DNA from: Saccharothrix sp. NRRL B-16314 | GTDB taxonomy: Bacteria > Actinomycetota > Actinomycetes > Mycobacteriales > Pseudonocardiaceae | Assembly (NCBI RefSeq): GCF_000716595.1 | Contig: NZ_JNXC01000002.1 | Span: forward strand, 248,001 to 312,000 | DNA length: 64,000 nucleotides | Direction: 5' to 3' | Shown: piece by piece, positions 8,982 to 17,098 of the stretch | How the letters are laid out: the number at the start of each line of letters is the position of its first letter | How positions within the stretch are numbered: the first letter of the stretch is position 1 | Notes under the pieces: model-generated | What the model was told of the DNA's origin: nothing | The model's database searches: none | The model's input: the letters and a program-made list of their open reading frames with translations, nothing else | Program-made: the position numbers and the translations under genes

Positions 8982-9560
8982 TCAGCAGGGAGCGAACTGG
9001 GAGGTCGAGCCTTCGGTGCCCAGGTCGACGCGGAGGGCGCCGCGCTCCTCCTGCAACGGGTACACGACGCGCCAGTGGATGCAGTCGGCCTGGAGCTCGG
9101 CCGGCGCCTTGGCCACGTCCTGGGTGCTGGTGAACGTCATGAGCACGCGCAGCCTGGTCGGGGTGACCGACTCGATCCGGTGCACCAGGATCGTGCCGTC
9201 GCGGGAGCTCTCGTAGTCCGACAGCCAGCGGGACGTCGGCGTCTGGCTCACCCGGTGCGCGGTCACGGTCTTGGCCCACTGGTCGTAGTCGTGGCCGTTG
9301 ATCGCGTCGAAGAACTGCTGGAGCACGGCGTGGACGCGCCGGCCGTCAGGGTGCTGCGACGCGTCGATGCTCAACTGGACCGTGCCGGTGCCGGGTTGGG
9401 CGCTGCGCGGCACGGAGCTGGACGGCCCTGAGCTCGGCACCGCGATCTGGTCGCCCTGTGCCTGTGCGGGCCGCTGGTACACCTCGCGCGCGAGCACACC
9501 GACGCCGGCCGTGGCGGTGGCGACCAGGAGCACGACGGGCAGCAGCAAGCGTGCGGACAC
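8982..9560 (-). CDS. Membrane-anchored hypothetical protein, NTF2-like fold suspected
   Basis: A 192-aa protein starts at GTG with an N-terminal hydrophobic anchor (LLLPVVLLVATATAGVGVLA), then a Ser/Pro-rich linker and a C-terminal domain with VLQQFFDAINGHDYDQWAKTV, which reads like the first helix of NTF2/SnoaL-type domains. It is probably exported and anchored with its domain outside. I do not recognise a named family. It lies downstream of the DUF3145 gene on the same strand, separated by 100 nt. Confidence 0.65.
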   Translation of the reverse strand: MSARLLLPVVLLVATATAGVGVLAREVYQRPAQAQGDQIAVPSSGPSSSVPRSAQPGTGTVQLSIDASQHPDGRRVHAVLQQFFDAINGHDYDQWAKTVTAHRVSQTPTSRWLSDYESSRDGTILVHRIESVTPTRLRVLMTFTSTQDVAKAPAELQADCIHWRVVYPLQEERGALRVDLGTEGSTSQFAPC

Positions 9561-9660
9561 ACCACGAGCGTGCCACAGCGGCCGTGACCGCGCGCCGGAA
9601 CCCGTTGACCGCCAAGGGCGACCTCGGGCGGTGGACCGGCGGCGGATGCCGCCGGCAGGC

Positions 9661-10164
9661 TCAGCCCACGCGGTGGAGCCAGGTGACGGGGGCGCCGTCG
9701 CCCGCGCGGCGGAACGGCTCCAGGGCGTCGTCCCAGGCCGCGCCCAGGATCTCGTCCACGCCGTGCGCGAACGACTCGCCGCCCCTGCTGCGGCCGGCCA
9801 GGGCTCGGAGCTGGTCCTCGGACACGACGATGTCGCCGTTCGCGCTGGTGCGCGCATGCCACAGGCCCAGCACGGGCGCGAAGCAGTACCGCACGCCGTC
9901 CACTCCCGGACTCGGGTCTTCCGTCACCTCGAACCTGAGCATCGGCCACGCCCTGAGGGCGGACACGAGTCGGGCCCCGGTGCCGGCGTCGCCGGTCCAG
10001 TTGCATTCGGCGCGCAACTGTCCGGGCGCCGCGGGCTGCGCCGCCCACTTGAGGTCCGCTCGCTCACCGAGGGTGCCCGAGATCGCCCACTCGACGTGCG
10101 GACAGACCGCAGACGGCGACGAGTGGACGTAGACCACGCCACTGCTGCTGCCACGGGTGCTCAC
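9661..10164 (-). CDS. DUF3145 family protein
   Basis: The 167-aa protein matches the actinobacterial DUF3145 pattern as I recall it: a start like GVVYVHSSPSAVCPHVEWAISGTL, a central AECNWTGDAGTGARLVSALRAW, and a C-terminal GGESFAHGVDEILGAAWDDALEPFRRAGDGAPVTWLHRVG. Its function is unknown. The family is typically encoded close to the FAS-II cluster, as here. Confidence 0.88.
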   Translation of the reverse strand: MSTRGSSSGVVYVHSSPSAVCPHVEWAISGTLGERADLKWAAQPAAPGQLRAECNWTGDAGTGARLVSALRAWPMLRFEVTEDPSPGVDGVRYCFAPVLGLWHARTSANGDIVVSEDQLRALAGRSRGGESFAHGVDEILGAAWDDALEPFRRAGDGAPVTWLHRVG

Positions 10165-10352
10165 AGCTGACCTCCGCTACTCGACGAGGGACGTCTTCCC
10201 CTACGGCCTGTCGATGACGCGGACGATCTTGTGAATTCCCGACTTGGTCATTCTGCCCGCTGCGGCTGCGGTCCGCCATAAGAACCATCGCGTTCCTCAC
10301 CCGGGCGGGTCGGATACAGGACTTTCGGCCCTGAAAGGTCACCACAAACGAC

Positions 10353-10384
10353 GACCTCGCGGCCCGGTTACGGGCCGCGAGGTC
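10353..10384. terminator. Strong hairpin terminator downstream of the subtilase gene
   Basis: A perfect 14-bp GC-rich stem (10353-10366 with 10371-10384) and a GTTA loop follow the subtilase stop by about 80 nt on the minus strand. T-containing bases flank it on both sides. Confidence 0.8.
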
Positions 10385-10461
10385 ACTTTCCGAGATCATT
10401 CGGACACTGATCCGATCCGTGTCCGAGCCGGTTGATCACATCGGTTGATCAACCCTGTCGA

Positions 10462-11904
10462 TCAGGCCGCGCCGAGCGCGCGTGCCGCGGCGACGACGTC
10501 GACCAAACCCGTTCCCTTGTCGTGGCTGGACGTGTGCGGGCCGACAGTCCGGTAGCCGGCGCCGTACTTGTGCGCGGTCGACTTCAGCGCCGCCTCGATC
10601 TGCGCGGGCGTGGCCGACGGGTTCGCCTGGAACAGCTGCGCCACGATGCCGGTGATGTGCGGCGCCGCCATCGACGTGCCGCTGATCGTGTTGAACGTGC
10701 CGACGTCGAGCGGGCCGGGCCCGTTCTGCGGCTGGAGCCCGGTCGCGCAGATCGCCAGGTACAGCCGGCACGCCGACGTGATGTCCTCGCCGGGCGCGGA
10801 GATGTCCGGCCACGTCGAGGAGTCCGTCGCCAGGCCGCGGGACGAGTACTCCGACACCGCGCCGTCCCGGGTGCCGGTGCCGAGGTCGTGGTAGGACGCC
10901 ACCGACAGCACGCCGGGCGTCGGGTCCTGACCGGGCGGGTTGGACAGGTTCGCGCTGCCGTCGCCGCCGTCGTTGCCGTTCGCCCACACCGTCACGACGC
11001 CCTCGGCCGCCAAGGCCCGCTGGAGCTTCACCGTGGTCGAGTTCGGGTCGAACGCACCGCCGCCGGACGGGCCGTAGGAGTTGTTGACCGCCTTGATCGG
11101 CGGGCACACCGACGCCGGGACGCCCGCGCCGCACGGTGCGCGGTGGTTCTCCAGCACCCAGTTCAGCGCCGCGTCCGCGCCGATGATGAACAGCACCGCG
11201 CCGGTCGAGATCACCACGGCCTTCGCGCCGGGCGCGGCGCCGCGCACCACCGTGCCGTCGGTCAGGGTCGTGTCGCTGCCGACCGCGATGCCGGTGACGT
11301 GCGTGCCGTGGCCACCGACGGCGAGCAGGTCGGTGTCGACCGTGTTCGGCATGTCCAGGATGCAGCCGGTGCCGGTGCTCGCCTCGTCCAGGCAGACGCT
11401 CTTGAGATTGCGGACGATCTTGGTCTGGCCGTTCGGCTGCCGGAACGCGGGGTGCGTCGGGTCGACCCCGGAGTCGATCACCGCGACGGTGACGCCGGTG
11501 CCGTCGAGGGCTTGTCCGTTCGCGCCGGTCAGGGTCCGGCGCGCTTCGAGCCCGCGGGTGGCGGTGTGCGAAGTGGACCCGGTGAACTCGATCGGCCGGT
11601 TCGCCTCCACGTACGTCACGCCCGCGGCGGCACGGGCGGCGGTGATCTGCGCGGCGGTGCCGCGGGCGGCGACCACGCCGATGCGGTCGAAGCCGGTGAT
11701 GCGACTGAGCCCGGCCGCGCGCACGGCGCTCTCGGCGGCGGCGAGGTCGGTGCCGTGGACGAAGACGGTGCCGGCGGAACCACCGGACAGCTGACTGGCG
11801 AGCAGGGACGAGACGGGGGCGAGCAGACCGGCCGAGGCGGACGGGGCGACCGCGACGGACAGTGCCAGCGTGCCCGCCGCGAGCAGGGCGGCGTTGCGCT
11901 TCAC
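10462..11904 (-). CDS. Secreted subtilisin-like serine protease (S8 family)
   Basis: This exported peptidase has the complete catalytic triad: Asp in VAVIDSGVDPTHPAF, His in GGHGTHVTGIAVG and Ser in ISGTSMAAPHITGIVA. A Sec signal peptide (VKRNAALLAAGTLALSVAVAPSASA) and an inhibitor-type propeptide of about 100 residues come first. The GTG at 11904 is chosen because GGAGGT lies just upstream; a longer frame to 11952 lacks support. The likely role is nutritional or developmental extracellular proteolysis. It is monocistronic, with its own terminator. Confidence 0.92.
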   Translation of the reverse strand: MKRNAALLAAGTLALSVAVAPSASAGLLAPVSSLLASQLSGGSAGTVFVHGTDLAAAESAVRAAGLSRITGFDRIGVVAARGTAAQITAARAAAGVTYVEANRPIEFTGSTSHTATRGLEARRTLTGANGQALDGTGVTVAVIDSGVDPTHPAFRQPNGQTKIVRNLKSVCLDEASTGTGCILDMPNTVDTDLLAVGGHGTHVTGIAVGSDTTLTDGTVVRGAAPGAKAVVISTGAVLFIIGADAALNWVLENHRAPCGAGVPASVCPPIKAVNNSYGPSGGGAFDPNSTTVKLQRALAAEGVVTVWANGNDGGDGSANLSNPPGQDPTPGVLSVASYHDLGTGTRDGAVSEYSSRGLATDSSTWPDISAPGEDITSACRLYLAICATGLQPQNGPGPLDVGTFNTISGTSMAAPHITGIVAQLFQANPSATPAQIEAALKSTAHKYGAGYRTVGPHTSSHDKGTGLVDVVAAARALGAA

Positions 11905-12027
11905 TGTCGGACCTCCAATGCAGGGGTTGAGCAACCCATTAACGAGCCGCACCCGTTCAGGTGATGGGTGTCACGCAACGTCATCTCCCGCGATGCGACC
12001 GGGAGTTCGACCGCCGACGGCGCTACC

Positions 12028-13311
12028 GTGTCCGACCGTGTGGAACGCGGTGGTCTTGTGCGGCTGATCCGACTCGGGAGCGAGCCGTCCGAAGTGGGCG
12101 CTGACGTGCGCGCCGCATTGAGCACGTGGGGCGTCGGCGACGCCGTGCTGGGTGGTGTCGCGCTGCTCGGCGTGCGCCCGCCGGACTGCCCACGCGACCT
12201 GGTGGCGGTCATCGTCCTGCCGCGCGGCGTGCTGGTCGTGGTCGGCGTCGACCTGCCCGACCCGGCCATGCGGCTGGAGGCGCCGCTGAACGGGCAGTGG
12301 AAGATCGACGGCTGGCCGCTGACCCGGCCCGACGGCGCGATGAGCCCGGCCGCCGAGGCGCTGGAGGCCAGCACCGCCGTCGCCCGCCGCATCCAGGACA
12401 TGCGCGGCGAGCCGCTGCCGGTGACGACCGTCGTGGCCGTCGGCCCGTACGTCGGCCAGGTCGTGCAGCCGACCGTGGACCTCAACCGCGGCGTGCGCGT
12501 CCTGCACCCCAAGCCGACGACGCTGCTCACCGCCGCGCGCGAGCTGGCCACCAGCGACCGGCCCTGCTCGGCCGACCACGCCGCCAAGCTGGTCGCCGTG
12601 CTGGCGCCGACCGGTGCGCCGCCCGACCGGCGGGACCTGATCGCCGAGGGCTTCTCCGACGCGACGGCGGACCTCGCGTCGGCCAGCACCATGCTGCTGC
12701 CGAAGATCGCGGTGGCGCCGCCGACCGGCCGCAAGGTACTGCCCTACGTCGGCGGTGTCGTCGTCGGCGTGCTGCTGATCATCGCGTTGATCGCCTCGCT
12801 GTCGTCGGGCAACACCGCGGACAGCGCGGCCACCACCACGCAGCCACCGCCCCAGCCGACGACGGTCGTCGTGGACGGCCGGAACTTCCTGCCCCGCGGC
12901 GCGGACCGCACCGAGGACTGCGCCGCGCACGCGTTCGGGGACGTGCGGGCGTGGCTCTCCGGGCACATGTGCATGCAGCTCAGGCGTGCCCAGTACGAGA
13001 CCGCGGTGGACGGCCGCAAGGTCGGCATCACGATCGCCGAGCTCAGCCTGCCGGACGCGACGCGGGCCGGTGAGCTGCACGCGGTCGCGTCGACGGCGGG
13101 CTCCGGCGGCGTCGACTCGCTGGTGCACGAGGGCAAGGGGTGGTCCGGCGGTCCGGCGTCGTTCGACCGGTCGGTGATCCGGGTGTCGGTGAAGGGCGCG
13201 CAGCTGCGGATCACGCAGGTGGTGTGGGTGGAAGGCGAGCCCGACCCGTCCGCGCCGAAGCTGGTGGAGGTCGCCGAGCAGGCGTTGCGGCTGCCTGCCG
13301 TCCAGGGGTGA
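12028..13311 (+). CDS. Hypothetical protein with one transmembrane helix
   Basis: The protein has about 427 aa. The N-terminal ~230 residues (GDAVLGGVALLGVRPPD, LVAVIVLPRGVLVVVGVDL) look like a cytoplasmic alpha/beta domain with weak resemblance to nuclease-related folds. A transmembrane helix (PYVGGVVVGVLLIIALIASL), a Thr/Gln/Pro linker and an outer domain with a Cys pair follow. I do not recognise the family. Start choice is open: GTG codons at 12028, 12040 and 12058 all lack a Shine-Dalgarno. It is divergent from the subtilase. Confidence 0.7.
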   Translation: MSDRVERGGLVRLIRLGSEPSEVGADVRAALSTWGVGDAVLGGVALLGVRPPDCPRDLVAVIVLPRGVLVVVGVDLPDPAMRLEAPLNGQWKIDGWPLTRPDGAMSPAAEALEASTAVARRIQDMRGEPLPVTTVVAVGPYVGQVVQPTVDLNRGVRVLHPKPTTLLTAARELATSDRPCSADHAAKLVAVLAPTGAPPDRRDLIAEGFSDATADLASASTMLLPKIAVAPPTGRKVLPYVGGVVVGVLLIIALIASLSSGNTADSAATTTQPPPQPTTVVVDGRNFLPRGADRTEDCAAHAFGDVRAWLSGHMCMQLRRAQYETAVDGRKVGITIAELSLPDATRAGELHAVASTAGSGGVDSLVHEGKGWSGGPASFDRSVIRVSVKGAQLRITQVVWVEGEPDPSAPKLVEVAEQALRLPAVQG

Positions 13312-13335
13312 GCCGCGGGTCGTCGGCGGCGGTGG

Positions 13336-13707
13336 TCAGCGGCCGGTGCGGACCATGCCGACGCCGATCAGCCCGAACGCGACGTGCAGCACGATCACCA
13401 GGCCGGCCACCGCGCACAGCGTTTCGGTGCCCGGTTTGCCGGTGATCAGGCCGAACGAGAACGACCACCCGCCGACCGCGATCGCGAATCCGGTGAAGAT
13501 CACCGGCTTGGGCACGTGGGCCAAGCAGAGCAACGCGTGGGAACGCGCGCGCAACAACGTGTAGAGCACGACCGGGAGAACCAGGAACCCCGGCAGGTAC
13601 ACCGCGGTCGGCGGCCACGAAGGCCCGCTCGGCAGGAACGTGGTCGCGATGACGAACGCGCACCAGAGGACCGCGCCCATCGCGACAGCCACAGTTCCCC
13701 TGGTCAC
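13336..13707 (-). CDS. Small four-helix membrane protein
   Basis: This 123-aa, strongly hydrophobic protein has about four predicted helices (VAVAMGAVLWCAFVIATTFL, AVYLPGFLVLPVVLYTLL, PVIFTGFAIAVGGWSFSFGL, TLCAVAGLVIVLHVAFGLIGVGMV). Its family is not recognised. The GTG start follows a TACACT box by six bases, suggesting a leaderless transcript; the longer upstream frame is rejected for that reason. Confidence 0.65.
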   Translation of the reverse strand: MTRGTVAVAMGAVLWCAFVIATTFLPSGPSWPPTAVYLPGFLVLPVVLYTLLRARSHALLCLAHVPKPVIFTGFAIAVGGWSFSFGLITGKPGTETLCAVAGLVIVLHVAFGLIGVGMVRTGR

Positions 13708-13863
13708 GACGGCAGTGTAATGAGTTGAAACCGCACTTTTGGGTTCAGACGCTTTATGGCCGCAGGGGCGGTACGGCAGTCGGACTACCGCAGGCACGCT
13801 ATATCGCTCAATCGTGTGCGCGGCGTCCGCGTGTCGGTATCGGCGTCCGGGCAAATGCCACCA

Positions 13864-15243
13864 CTACAGGCCGTACGCCTCCAGCAGCCGCAACCAGACC
13901 TCGCTGATCGTCGGGTACGCCGGCACCGCGTGCCACAACCGGTCGACGGTGACCTCGCCGACGATCGCGACGGTCGCCGCGTGGATCATCTCGGCGACGT
14001 CGGGGCCCGCGAACGTGACGCCTACCAGCGTGCGCCGGCGCTCGTCCACGATCATCCGGGCCTTGCCCCGGTACCCGTCCGCGTGCAGGGACGACCCGGC
14101 CAGCGCGATGTCCAGGTCGATCACCCGGATCGTCAGCCCGGCCTCCCGCGCCTGCGCCTCGGACCGGCCGACCGACGCCACTTCCGGGTCCGTGAACACG
14201 ACCTGCGGAACGGCGGTGTGGTCGGCCGTGGCGACGGCGGCGGTCCACGGCGCGGGGTCGGTGGCGCCGGTGACGATCGCCGTGCCGACCGCCCGCGCGG
14301 CGTACTTGCCCTGGTGGGTGAGCAGCGCGCGGCCGGTGACGTCGCCCGCGGCGTAGAGCCAGTCCACTCCGGACACGCGGCCGGTGTCGTCGACCTCCAG
14401 GGCCTTGCCCGCCGTGAAGCCGAACGGCTCGACACCGAGGTCGAAGGTGGCGGGTTGGCGGCCGGTGGCGACGAGCAGGTGCGCGCCGGACGCCGAAGAG
14501 CCGTCCGACAGGCGCAGCGACACGCCTTCGTCCGAAGTGGACACACCGGTCGCGCGCACACCGGTGACGACCCGGACGCCGTCCTCACGCAGGCCTTCGG
14601 CCACCAGGTCGCCCGCGAACGCCTCGAACTTGGGCAGCGGCCGTTCACCGGAGACCACGAGCGTGACGTCCGAACCGAGCCGGGCCCACGCCTGCGCCAT
14701 CTCGACGCCGACCACACCGCCGCCGAGCACCACCAACGACGTGGGCACCTCCTGCGCCGAAGTCGCCTCGCGCGACGTCCAGTAGGGCACGTCCGGCAGA
14801 CCGGGCAGCGACGGGATGCGCGGCACGCTGCCGGTGCACACGACCACCGCCTTCGCGGCGGTCAGCACCCGGCCGTCGACGTCGACCCGCCGCTCCCCCG
14901 CCAGCCGGCCACGACCGCGGACCACGGTCAGCCCGGCGCCCTCGGCCCACCCGACCTGGCCCGAGTCGTCCCAGTCGGAGGTGAAGCTGTTGCGCCGCTT
15001 CAACACCGCCGCCGGGTCCAGCCGGTCGCCGACCGGAACACCCGGCACCCGGCGGGCGGCGGCGAGCGCGTGGCCGGGGCGCAGCAACGCCTTGCTCGGC
15101 ATGCAGGCCCAGTACGAGCACTCACCGCCGACTCGTTCGGCTTCCACCAGCGCGGTGCGGAGCCCGCCGGCGGCGGTCCGGGCGGCGGCGTTCTCGCCCA
15201 CCGGCCCACCGCCGATCACGATCACGTCGAAGTCGTCGCTCAC
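13864..15243 (-). CDS. Pyridine nucleotide-disulfide oxidoreductase (Lpd/mercuric reductase-like)
   Basis: This 459-aa FAD flavoprotein has the Rossmann motif VIVIGGGPVGENAAARTA at the N-terminus and the redox-active disulfide in GGECSYWACMPSKALL. The NAD(P)-binding motif VVLGGGVVGVEMA lies mid-protein and a C-terminal dimerisation domain follows. The last His-x-Glu pair of true lipoamide dehydrogenases is not obvious (HAATVAIVGEVTVDRLWHAVPAYPTISE is present), so the substrate could be a quinone, metal or mycothiol-type disulfide. It may share a transcript with the TetR gene upstream. Confidence 0.88.
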   Translation of the reverse strand: MSDDFDVIVIGGGPVGENAAARTAAGGLRTALVEAERVGGECSYWACMPSKALLRPGHALAAARRVPGVPVGDRLDPAAVLKRRNSFTSDWDDSGQVGWAEGAGLTVVRGRGRLAGERRVDVDGRVLTAAKAVVVCTGSVPRIPSLPGLPDVPYWTSREATSAQEVPTSLVVLGGGVVGVEMAQAWARLGSDVTLVVSGERPLPKFEAFAGDLVAEGLREDGVRVVTGVRATGVSTSDEGVSLRLSDGSSASGAHLLVATGRQPATFDLGVEPFGFTAGKALEVDDTGRVSGVDWLYAAGDVTGRALLTHQGKYAARAVGTAIVTGATDPAPWTAAVATADHTAVPQVVFTDPEVASVGRSEAQAREAGLTIRVIDLDIALAGSSLHADGYRGKARMIVDERRRTLVGVTFAGPDVAEMIHAATVAIVGEVTVDRLWHAVPAYPTISEVWLRLLEAYGL

Positions 15244-15290
15244 CGGTCCACCACACACCACCCGGACCGAGGCGGCAACATCAGGCCCGC

Positions 15291-15935
15291 CTAGACGGGG
15301 TCGAAGATCCCCGCCAGCATCTTCATGATCACGTGGTCGGCGGTGCGGAGCACCACCGCGCGCTCGTCCGGCTCCACCCGTTCGGCCAGCTTGAACATCG
15401 CGTCGGCGGTCTGGGCGGCCATCCGGAACGTCAACGAGATCGGCGCGTCGCCGCGCACGGCGAAGCGGCCGACGAACAGGTCGCGCAGCCGTTCGGCCAT
15501 CAGTTCGTACTGGTCGACCGACGCGTCGAGCCGGTGGCCGTCCAGCATGTCGCTGAACCGGACCCGGCCGAAGCCCGGTGTCTCGACCAGCATCCGCAGG
15601 TAGACGCCGACGACCTGCTGCACCGCGTCCCGCCAGCCCGTGGCGAGCCGCCCCTCCGTGAACAGCGATTCGACCCGGGACAGGTAGTCCTCCATGCCGC
15701 GCAACGCCAACGCGTGCACTACAGAACGCTTGTCCGGGAAGTATTGGTAGAACGATCCAATTGGCACGCCTGCCAGCTCGACGATCCGGGCTGTGGTGAT
15801 GTCGTCGTAGTCGTAGTCGTTGAGCAGCGTCGCGCAGGCATCGACAATCGCGGACACCGTCGCGGCGCCGCGCTGCTGAACGGGCTGACGACGCATCACC
15901 TTGGCTAAGCGGTTTTCGGCGGGATTTTCTGGCAC
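15291..15935 (-). CDS. TetR-family transcriptional regulator
   Basis: The N-terminal TetR helix-turn-helix is clear (VSAIVDACATLL, ITTARIVELAGVPIGSFYQYFPDKRSVVHAL). The C-terminal ligand domain, about 140 aa, is not assignable. The GTG at 15935 gives 214 aa; a TTG at 15971 is possible. It lies 47 nt upstream of the flavoprotein gene on the same strand, which makes that gene a plausible target. Confidence 0.85.
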   Translation of the reverse strand: MPENPAENRLAKVMRRQPVQQRGAATVSAIVDACATLLNDYDYDDITTARIVELAGVPIGSFYQYFPDKRSVVHALALRGMEDYLSRVESLFTEGRLATGWRDAVQQVVGVYLRMLVETPGFGRVRFSDMLDGHRLDASVDQYELMAERLRDLFVGRFAVRGDAPISLTFRMAAQTADAMFKLAERVEPDERAVVLRTADHVIMKMLAGIFDPV

Positions 15936-16077
15936 GGGCTCATCTTGATGGATACGGACCGGTAAGCCCAAACAGGCGATTCCGGAATGTGATGTGAGGT
16001 TCCCTCGACTTCATCGGTCACATTGTTAGGAGGCAAAACTATTTACCGTCGCCGGGGTCGCCTGAATCGGACGCGGA

Positions 16078-16752
16078 TCACCGCGGTCCGCGCTGCGCGG
16101 GCACCGGTTTCAGCACTTCACCGGCCGTGTCGGCCTGGTGGGTCCGTTCGGCGGAAGGGACGCGGACGATCGGCGTCCCGGCCCGACGGCGCGGTGGCCG
16201 AGTCACGTAGGGGCCGACCAGTCGGGCGAGCGCCAGGCCCGGCGCGACCAAGGGAACCACCGCGGACAACGCCGCCGCGGTCGCACCGGCCCGTGCCACG
16301 TCCCGTGGAATCACCGCGATCCGGTCGGCCACGAACGCCCGCCGTCCGGTGATCGACACCAGTCCCATCACCACGAGGTACGCCACCAACGTGACCAGCG
16401 CCCAGCGGACCGCGACGTAGCCGACGTCCTCGGCCGCCGCCATCACGGCGAGCCAGCCGAACAACGCCGACGCCTGCCGCCGCGCGCTCGTCATCGCCCA
16501 CAGGAGCCCGGCCGCCACGGCGAGGAACCCGGTGCGGCCGTCGAACCAGCCGCGCGTCGCGTCCAGCCACCCGGTGGGCAGGCCCGCCCACCGCACCGGC
16601 AGCACTTCCAGCGGGCTCGGCCCGCCGGACGCCTGGCCCACCACCCACACCAGCGACCACACGGACACGACCACCGCGAACGCGAGCTCCCACGGGGACC
16701 GGTCGACCACGACGCGGCACAGCCGGACCAGCTCTTGGCGCTTCTCCCTCAC
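16078..16752 (-). CDS. Hypothetical polytopic membrane protein
   Basis: The 224-aa protein has about five hydrophobic segments (ELAFAVVVSVWSLVWVVG, FLAVAAGLLWAMTS, SALFGWLAVMAAAEDVGYVAV, LVTLVAYLVVMGLVSIT, AAALSAVVPLVAPGLALARLVG) and a basic, Pro-rich C-terminal tail. No motif gives a function. It is transcribed away from the helD-type gene. Confidence 0.6.
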   Translation of the reverse strand: MREKRQELVRLCRVVVDRSPWELAFAVVVSVWSLVWVVGQASGGPSPLEVLPVRWAGLPTGWLDATRGWFDGRTGFLAVAAGLLWAMTSARRQASALFGWLAVMAAAEDVGYVAVRWALVTLVAYLVVMGLVSITGRRAFVADRIAVIPRDVARAGATAAALSAVVPLVAPGLALARLVGPYVTRPPRRRAGTPIVRVPSAERTHQADTAGEVLKPVPAQRGPR

Positions 16753-17098
16753 CCCTTCCAGGGTGCCGGGCGATCAGCCGACGTCGACCGGTTTCACCCG
16801 CGTGCCCGCGGACAGCCGCTCATCGGGTGGTTCCGCCCTCACGGGGCGTGCAGGCGACCCGACCCGACTGGGCCGATCACCCACAGCAGTCGACCACGTG
16901 CGTTCCGCGACCAACCGTCGGTTCATCCCCCGCGGCCGGCGCACGGCGCTCGGCCGCGGCTTTCGCGCACCAGGGTGAAGAACGTGTAGTAGATTAGACG
17001 TTCTGCGCATGACGGGTGCAGGACTGTCGGCCCGCAGGAAACTGTCAGCCGCATTGGGACACAGGCTGATAAACCACGCTATCCAGAAATGAGGCACG
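16753..17098. other. 346-nt gene-free divergent promoter region
   Basis: No credible ORF on either strand. It holds the promoter of the helD-type gene, with the inverted repeat at 16979-17004 annotated separately. A nine-codon ATG mini-ORF at 17089-17118 overlaps the helD start out of frame and has no independent support. Confidence 0.6.
16979..17004. promoter_or_regulatory. Inverted repeat in the helD promoter region
   Basis: AGAACGT and ACGTTCT are perfect 7-bp arms separated by 12 nt (GTAGTAGATTAG). The spacer contains TAGATT, a plausible -10 box, so a bound protein would block or reset the promoter. The repeat lies about 95 nt before the TTG start of the helD-type gene. Confidence 0.5.

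Noticed and set aside
6175..9279. 1034-codon open frame on the minus strand
   Set aside because: Antisense to fabF and accD6, which carry complete catalytic motifs. Long antisense frames are expected at this GC content.
16753..17098. Rifamycin-associated element upstream of the HelD-type gene
   Set aside because: I looked for the 19-bp palindrome I recall (GGGGCTTGCGGCAAGGCCCC-like) and did not find it; only the AGAACGT dyad is present.
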